Source: Actinomycetes bacterium
GTDB lineage: Bacteria > Actinomycetota > Actinomycetes > Actinomycetales > Cellulomonadaceae
Reading direction: 5' to 3'
Assembly: GCA_023430425.1 (NCBI GenBank)
Contig: JAEZAR010000363.1
Span: 1 to 9,170 of the forward strand
Length of the DNA stretch: 9,170 nucleotides
Within the stretch, counting starts at the first letter, position 1, and each line of letters begins with the position of its first letter. The position numbers and the translations under genes are program-made. Shown here one piece after another: positions 4,993 to 9,170 of this stretch. Under the pieces are notes generated by a model. The model was not told the origin of the DNA and ran no database searches. It saw only the letters and a list, made by a program, of their open reading frames with translations.

Positions 4993-5031
4993 CCCGCCCG
5001 CGTCGGCCCGGCCCCCGGCGGCCGCTGGCCC

Positions 5032-5037
5032 TAGGCT
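5032..5037 (+). promoter_or_regulatory. -10 box TAGGCT of the DUF4916 gene, leaderless
   Basis: TAGGCT ends six bases before the ATG at 5044, and no Shine-Dalgarno is present. Confidence 0.6.
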
Positions 5038-5043
5038 CCTCCC

Positions 5044-5589
5044 ATGACCGACACGGCCGACTTCGAGCCGATGCCCGAGGGGTGGCTGACCGAGGCCGAG
5101 CTCACCGCCGTCCGCTCCCGGCTGCCCGTGCTGTACGTGGACGCGGTGCCCGTGCGGGTCGACGAGTCCGGCGACGTCATCGCCGTCGGGCTCCTGCTTC
5201 GGGTCAACGGCGTCGGCGAGATGACACGGGCGCTGGTGTCCGGGCGGGTGATGTACCACGAGCGCGTCCGCGACGCGCTCGTGCGGCACCTCGAGAAGGA
5301 CCTCGGCCCCGTCGCGCTCCCCCAGATCCCCGCCTCGCCCCAGCCGTTCACGGTGGCCGAGTACTTCCCGACGCCGGGGGTCACGCCGTACCACGACCCC
5401 CGCCAGCACGCTGTCGCGCTCGCGTTCGTCGTGCCGGTCGCCGGGGACTGCCAGCCCCAGCAGGACGCGCTCGAGCTCACCTGGCTCACCCCGGAGGAGG
5501 CGTGCGCCGAGCACGTCCAGCGCGAGATGACGGACGGGCACGCGTACCTGCTGCGCCAGGCGATGGCGCACGTCGGCCGGATGGCGTAG
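5044..5589 (+). CDS. Nudix-like protein, DUF4916 family
   Basis: A 181-residue protein resembling the actinobacterial DUF4916 family, which has a Nudix-hydrolase fold. The helix region G67-RVMYH-E73-RVRDALV-R81-HLEKDLG keeps the spacing G-x5-E-x7-R of a Nudix box. The canonical metal-binding part REUxEExGU reads RHLEKDLGP: the Glu after Arg is His82, and the EE pair is Lys85-Asp86. It may therefore be a weak or altered hydrolase, or act as a binding or sensor domain. PYHDPRQHAVALAFVVPV (115-132) and LTWLTPEEAC (145-154) fit later Nudix strands. It is transcribed divergently from the thioredoxin and converges on rdgB with only nine bases between stop codons. Confidence 0.8.
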   Translation: MTDTADFEPMPEGWLTEAELTAVRSRLPVLYVDAVPVRVDESGDVIAVGLLLRVNGVGEMTRALVSGRVMYHERVRDALVRHLEKDLGPVALPQIPASPQPFTVAEYFPTPGVTPYHDPRQHAVALAFVVPVAGDCQPQQDALELTWLTPEEACAEHVQREMTDGHAYLLRQAMAHVGRMA

Positions 5590-5598
5590 CCGCCGGCG

Positions 5599-6231
5599 CT
5601 ACCGGGCGAGCGCCGCCGCGATCGCGGGAGCCAGGGCACGCAACGCCTCGCCGCGGTGGGAGACGGCGTTCTTCTCCTCGGGGGTGAGCTCCGCGCTCGT
5701 CAGCACGCGCCCCGCCGCCCGGGCGGGCTGGTCGACGGGCTCGAGGACCGGGTCGTAGCCGAACCCGCCGGAGCCCCGGGGCGCCGTGGTGAGCCGGCCG
5801 CGCATGGTGCCGTGGACCACCGTCTCGCGCCCGCCCGGCACGACAAGGGCGGCGGCGCACACGAACCCGGCTCCGCGGTGCTCGGCGGGGACGTCGGCGA
5901 GCTGGTCCAGGAGCAGGCGCAGGTTCGCGGCGTCGTCGCCGTGCCGGCCGGACCACCGCGCGGAGAAGACGCCGGGTGCACCCCCGAGCACGTCCACGGC
6001 CAGGCCGGAGTCGTCAGCGACGGCCGGCAGCCCGGTGGCGGCGGCCAGGGCCCGCGCCTTGAGCAGCGCGTTCTCGGCGAACGTCACACCCGTCTCGCGC
6101 ACGTCGGGCGCGCCGACGTCCGCGGACGACGCGACGTCGTCCGGCTCCAGGCCGGGGATCAGCGGCAGCAGGATGGCGCGGAGCTCCCCGACCTTGTGGC
6201 TGTTGTGCGTGGCGAGGACGAGGCGCGTCAC
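5599..6231 (-). CDS. rdgB: dITP/XTP pyrophosphatase (Ham1/RdgB)
   Basis: A house-cleaning enzyme of 210 residues that hydrolyses dITP, ITP and XTP to monophosphates, keeping deaminated purines out of DNA and RNA. Family motifs are present: [11 protein letters not shown] with T8, H9, N10 and K13; ADDSGL with the catalytic-site Asp74; [10 protein letters not shown] (153-162); and the SHR triad (191-193). The GTG start overlaps the rph TGA by four bases (GTGA), so translation is coupled to rph; an open frame continues upstream, but that stretch is rph in another frame. The length is slightly above the usual ~200 residues. No terminator is visible in the nine-base gap before the convergent DUF4916 stop codon. 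Confidence 0.96.
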   Translation of the reverse strand: MTRLVLATHNSHKVGELRAILLPLIPGLEPDDVASSADVGAPDVRETGVTFAENALLKARALAAATGLPAVADDSGLAVDVLGGAPGVFSARWSGRHGDDAANLRLLLDQLADVPAEHRGAGFVCAAALVVPGGRETVVHGTMRGRLTTAPRGSGGFGYDPVLEPVDQPARAAGRVLTSAELTPEEKNAVSHRGEALRALAPAIAAALAR

Positions 6232-6989
6232 GCCGGCGACCCCTGCGCGAGCGCCGCGCGCTGGATCTCGGCGAGCCGGCCGGTCCCGGCGACGGCGAGG
6301 TCGAGCAGGGCGTCGAGCTCCGCACGGTCGAACGGCGCCTGCTCGGCGGTGCCCTGCACCTCGACGAAGTGGCCGCCACCGGTGACGACGACGTTCATGT
6401 CCGTCTCGGCCCGCACGTCCTCCACGTACGGCAGGTCCAGCATGGGCACGCCGTCGATGATGCCGACGCTGACCGCCGCGACGGAGTCCGTGAGCACCCG
6501 GCGGCCGGGGGCGAGGATCCCCCTCGCCGTCGCCCAGGCGACCGCGTCGGCGAGGGCGACCCACGCGCCGGTGACGGCGGCCGTGCGGGTGCCGCCGTCG
6601 GCCTGCAGCACGTCGCAGTCCAGGACGACCGTGTTCTCCCCGAGCGCGGCGACGTCGGTGACGGCGCGCAGCGATCGGCCGATGAGACGCGAGATCTCGT
6701 GCGTGCGGCCGCCGATGCGGCCCTTGACCGACTCGCGCTCGCTGCGCGTGGACGTGGCGCGGGGGAGCATGGCGTACTCGGCGGTGACCCAGCCCTGGCC
6801 GGACCCCTTCTTCCAGCGCGGCACGCCCTCGGTGAAGCTGGCGGCGCAGAGCACGCGGGTCCCGCCGAACTCGACCAGCACGCTGCCCTCGGCGGACGTG
6901 AGCCAGTTGCGGGTGATGGTCACGGGGCGGAGCTCGTCGGCGGCGCGGCCGTCGGCGCGCAGCGGTGCGGTGGCGGGGGTGGTGGTCAC
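6228..6989 (-). CDS. rph: Ribonuclease PH
   Basis: A phosphate-dependent 3'-5' exoribonuclease of 253 residues that trims the 3' ends of tRNA precursors; it works as a hexamer in the cytoplasm. Typical features are [20 protein letters not shown] (54-73), LPRAT (76-80), the RNA-binding [19 protein letters not shown] (90-108), the phosphate-binding [10 protein letters not shown] (132-141), and ETDMNVV with Asp197. The protein is full length and intact. The GTG start has a -10 box six bases upstream, so rph can be transcribed from its own leaderless promoter as well as by read-through from murI. It lies 88 bp downstream of the MBL gene and is coupled to rdgB. Confidence 0.97.
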   Translation of the reverse strand: MTTTPATAPLRADGRAADELRPVTITRNWLTSAEGSVLVEFGGTRVLCAASFTEGVPRWKKGSGQGWVTAEYAMLPRATSTRSERESVKGRIGGRTHEISRLIGRSLRAVTDVAALGENTVVLDCDVLQADGGTRTAAVTGAWVALADAVAWATARGILAPGRRVLTDSVAAVSVGIIDGVPMLDLPYVEDVRAETDMNVVVTGGGHFVEVQGTAEQAPFDRAELDALLDLAVAGTGRLAEIQRAALAQGSPA

Positions 6990-6995
6990 CCGTCG

Positions 6996-7001
6996 AGGGT
7001 A
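6996..7001 (-). promoter_or_regulatory. -10 box TACCCT of rph, leaderless
   Basis: TACCCT on the minus strand ends six bases before the GTG of rph. It lies in the 88-bp gap inside the presumed murI-rdgB operon, making it an internal promoter. Confidence 0.55.
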
Positions 7002-7077
7002 GTGGGCGCCGACGACGGGCCGGTCGGGCGGGGTTCGCGGACCCGGGCATCGCGTGGCACGACGCGGCGGGAGGGCG

Positions 7078-7866
7078 TCAGAGGGTGACGACCATCCCCG
7101 GGTGCGCGGCGAGCACCGGGCCCGAGAACAGCGCCCGGGCCTCCGCGACGGCGTCGGCCGGGTCGTTCCAGGCCGGCACGTGGGTCACCACGAGCCGCCC
7201 GCACCGCCCGCGCTCGGCCGCCTCCCCCGCCCGGCGGCCCGTGAGGTGGATCCCGCGGACGACGTCGCGCCCCTCCAGGAAGGCCGCCTCGGCGAGCAGG
7301 ACCTGCGCGCCGCGGGCGAGCTCGTCCAACCCCGGGCAGGTGTCGGTGTCCCCGGTGTAGGCCAGGGTGACGGACCTGGTGGGGTCCTCCTCCGAGGGGC
7401 CGGTGACCCGGACGCCGTACGCCGGCACGGGGTGCTCGACGGCGACGGGCCGCACGGTCATCGGCCCCACCGTCACGGGGTGCCCGGGCTGCCAGGCGTG
7501 CACCGCGAGGTGGTCGGTCAGCGACTCCCCCGGCTCCAGGCCGTAGGCGTCGCCGAGGCGCGACAGGGTGCCGAACGGCCCGTGCACGGCCACCTGCCGC
7601 CGGCGCAGCGGCTCCGGGGAGTACTTGAGGTAGACGTACAGGCCGCAGACGTCGGCCATGTGGTCCGGGTGCAGGTGCGAGAGACCGACGGCGTCGATCT
7701 CGTCCGGCGCGACGTACCGCTGCAGGCCGCCGAAGGCCCCGCTGCCGAGGTCCAGGACGAGGTTCCAGGTCCGCCCGGCGGCGTCGTCCGCCTGGACGAG
7801 GTAGCTCGACGCGGCGGCCTCGGGCCCGGGGAAGGACCCCGCGCAGCCGACGACCGTCAGCCTCAC
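7078..7866 (-). CDS. MBL-fold metallo-hydrolase, Rv1339-like
   Basis: A 262-residue metallo-beta-lactamase-fold hydrolase of the RNase Z/phosphodiesterase branch. The metal ligands are visible: [11 protein letters not shown] with H64, H66, D68 and H69, then H145 in [10 protein letters not shown]173 in AYTGDTDTC, and H207 in [12 protein letters not shown]229 in VTHVPAW is a further conserved site. The position between murI and rph matches M. tuberculosis Rv1339, reported to be an atypical cAMP phosphodiesterase. That activity is inferred here from context and fold; a tRNA 3'-processing or other phosphodiester activity cannot be excluded. The GTG start overlaps the murI stop as GTGA, so translation is coupled. 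There is no signal peptide. Confidence 0.9.
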   Translation of the reverse strand: MRLTVVGCAGSFPGPEAAASSYLVQADDAAGRTWNLVLDLGSGAFGGLQRYVAPDEIDAVGLSHLHPDHMADVCGLYVYLKYSPEPLRRRQVAVHGPFGTLSRLGDAYGLEPGESLTDHLAVHAWQPGHPVTVGPMTVRPVAVEHPVPAYGVRVTGPSEEDPTRSVTLAYTGDTDTCPGLDELARGAQVLLAEAAFLEGRDVVRGIHLTGRRAGEAAERGRCGRLVVTHVPAWNDPADAVAEARALFSGPVLAAHPGMVVTL

Positions 7867-8678
7867 CGCAGGCTCCCGGCCGCCTCGACCGCGGCGACCT
7901 CCGGGCCGAGGAACCGTCGCGCGAGGGCCGTGAACGCCACGGGGTCGCCGGTGGCCAGGAACCGGTGCTCGGGCGGGCCCGCGGCGGGGTCCCGCTCCAG
8001 CCCGTGCGCGACCAGCGTCCGGTAGACGTCCTTGGCGGTCTCCTCGGCGCTGGAGACGAGGGTGACCTCCTCGCCCATGACGTAGGAGATGACGCCGGTG
8101 AGCAGGGGGTAGTGCGTGCACCCGAGGACGAGGGTGTCGACCCCGGCCGCGCGGACCGGCTCGAGCAGGCGCGTCGCGACGGCGATCGCCTCGGGCCCGG
8201 ACGTGACGCCGGACTCGACCATCCCGACGAACTCCGGGCAGGCCTGGGAGGTGAGCTCCAGGTGCGGGGCGGCCGCGAACGCGTCGTCGTACGCCCGGGA
8301 GCCGATCGTCGCGCGCGTGCCGATCACCCCGACCCGGCCGGACCGCGTCGCCCGGACCGCCCGGCGCGCGGCGGGCAGGATCACCTCGACCACGGGGAGC
8401 CCGCGCCGCTGCGTGTACCGCTCGCGGGCGTCCCGGAGCACGGCGGCCGACGCGCTGTTGCACGCGATCACCAGCATCTTCACGCCCGCGTCGACGAGGT
8501 CGTCCATGACCTCGAGGGCGTGCGCGCGGACGGCGGCGAGGGGCTTGGGCCCGTACGGCCCGTTGGCCGTGTCCCCGATGTACAGGATCGACTCGTGGGG
8601 CAGCTGGTCGATCACGGCACGCGCCACGGTCAGTCCGCCGACGCCGGAGTCGAAGATGCCGATCGGCGCGTCGTTCAC
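7863..8678 (-). CDS. murI: Glutamate racemase
   Basis: A cofactor-independent racemase of 271 residues that makes D-glutamate for peptidoglycan. It has the N-terminal [16 protein letters not shown] with Asp10 and Ser11, the first catalytic cysteine in VIACNSASA (Cys73), and the second in LGCTHYPLL (Cys187, followed by His189). PYGPKP (41-46) and [10 protein letters not shown] are also typical. The length is normal. The GTG start is set by a -10 box six bases upstream and by the match of the N-terminus to the family. It begins only nine bases after the stop codon of the DUF2017 gene and overlaps the MBL gene by four bases. Confidence 0.97.
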   Translation of the reverse strand: MNDAPIGIFDSGVGGLTVARAVIDQLPHESILYIGDTANGPYGPKPLAAVRAHALEVMDDLVDAGVKMLVIACNSASAAVLRDARERYTQRRGLPVVEVILPAARRAVRATRSGRVGVIGTRATIGSRAYDDAFAAAPHLELTSQACPEFVGMVESGVTSGPEAIAVATRLLEPVRAAGVDTLVLGCTHYPLLTGVISYVMGEEVTLVSSAEETAKDVYRTLVAHGLERDPAAGPPEHRFLATGDPVAFTALARRFLGPEVAAVEAAGSLR

Positions 8679-8684
8679 GCTGCG

Positions 8685-8690
8685 AGCCTA
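8685..8690 (-). promoter_or_regulatory. -10 box TAGGCT of murI, leaderless, containing the upstream stop codon
   Basis: TAGGCT on the minus strand ends six bases before the GTG of murI. Its first three bases are the TAG stop codon of the preceding DUF2017 gene. Confidence 0.6.
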
Positions 8691-9170
8691 GCGGCGCGGG
8701 TCCCGCGGCTCCTGCCGGCCCGACGGCCCCGTCGCGCCGCGCGGGGAGCCGTCGTCGCCCGGTCCGCCGCCCGGGAGCGCGTCGAGCATGAGCCCGACCA
8801 GGGACTCCTGCAGCACCGACAGCAGCGCCGACACGACGGCCAGGAACGTGCGGGCCACGGCGTCGGCGTCGTCGAGGTCGAGAGGCCGCCCCTGGGCGGC
8901 GAGCCGGTAGACGGCGTCCGCGTCGGCCTCCGTGCGCACCCCCAGGCGCTCGGCGAGCACGAGCCGCAGGTCCGTCAGCGCGGACGCGACCGCCGGCGCG
9001 TCGGCCGGCTGCACGACGACGGCCGGGCCGCCCGTCAACGCGGCCCGCAGCCGGGCCAGCTGGGCCGTCTTCGTCTGCCGGAGCTCGTCCTCGGTGAGCC
9101 TGCGGAACTCTGCCGCGACGTCGGGCGCACCCCTCGAGGCGTCCGGCAGGAGCCGGCGCAGCGCCGGGTC
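8688..9170 (-). CDS. DUF2017 family protein (5' end outside the window)
   Basis: The frame is open to the window edge, so the N-terminus is missing; 160 residues are visible. The sequence DPALRRLLPDA near the edge, EFRRLTEDELRQTKTAQL after it, and the helical LGVRTEADADAVYRLA and LDLDDADAVARTFLAVVSAL segments fit the actinobacterial DUF2017 family. A TTG at 9038 could be called as a start, but the conserved part clearly continues upstream of it. The C-terminal ~30 residues are a disordered Gly/Pro/Arg/Asp tail. In actinobacteria this gene usually follows clpS, and in mycobacteria it lies a few genes upstream of murI. Its function is not established. Confidence 0.8.
   Translation of the reverse strand, partial: DPALRRLLPDASRGAPDVAAEFRRLTEDELRQTKTAQLARLRAALTGGPAVVVQPADAPAVASALTDLRLVLAERLGVRTEADADAVYRLAAQGRPLDLDDADAVARTFLAVVSALLSVLQESLVGLMLDALPGGGPGDDGSPRGATGPSGRQEPRDPRR

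Noticed and set aside
5599..7050. A 483-residue fusion of rdgB with upstream sequence
   Set aside because: The upstream 270 residues are rph read in a shifted frame. The rdgB family begins at the GTG at 6231.
7078..8463. A 461-residue fusion of the MBL protein with upstream sequence
   Set aside because: The upstream part is murI in another frame. The MBL fold starts at the GTG at 7866, overlapping the murI stop.
8688..9038. Complete 116-residue gene starting at the TTG at 9038
   Set aside because: The frame upstream to the window edge keeps DUF2017-like sequence (DPALRRLLPDA, EFRRLTEDELR), so the gene is longer and cut by the window.

Overview
The window is very GC-rich chromosomal DNA with strong G/C bias at third codon positions. 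It looks like a core-genome segment of an actinobacterium (Actinomycetota), most likely a Cellulomonas-like member of the Micrococcales. That placement is inferred from gene content, from the frequent GTG starts and from -10 boxes of TAnnnT form. I see no transposase, integrase, CRISPR array, toxin-antitoxin pair or phage gene.

Layout from left to right. A possible C-terminal tail of an upstream gene ends just before orn (oligoribonuclease, +). Next come tRNA-His (-), a DcsG-like ATP-grasp protein (-), an orphan STAS anti-sigma-factor antagonist (+) and tRNA-Lys(CTT) (-). A small acidic protein (-) follows, then a repeat-rich spacer and a GroES-like protein with an extra N-terminal region (-). 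Divergent from it is a Bcp/PrxQ peroxiredoxin (+), followed by tRNA-Leu(TAG) (+). Convergent to that is a thioredoxin (-), and divergent from the thioredoxin is a Nudix-like DUF4916 protein (+). The right third is the conserved actinobacterial cluster, all on the minus strand and read right to left: DUF2017 (cut by the window edge), murI, an MBL-fold hydrolase of the Rv1339 type, rph and rdgB. murI/MBL and rph/rdgB each overlap by the four bases GTGA.

The genes cover housekeeping tasks. Orn, Rph and RdgB handle short-RNA decay, tRNA 3' maturation and nucleotide-pool cleaning. MurI makes D-glutamate for the cell wall. Bcp and thioredoxin form a thiol-peroxide defence pair. Three tRNAs are scattered among them.

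The most informative signals are regulatory. Six genes (orn, ATP-grasp, groES-like, DUF4916, rph, murI) have a TAnnnT -10 hexamer exactly six bases before the start codon, the signature of leaderless mRNAs; five of the six start with GTG. The genes that have a Shine-Dalgarno (bcp, thioredoxin, the small acidic protein) start with ATG. The thioredoxin has a convincing SigR/SigH-type oxidative-stress promoter. Other points of interest are a peroxiredoxin without a resolving cysteine, a four-run G-quadruplex motif just after the groES-like stop codon, and a Nudix protein whose Nudix box is degenerate. I found no convincing new multi-gene system; the window is mainly ordinary core genome with several unusual details.
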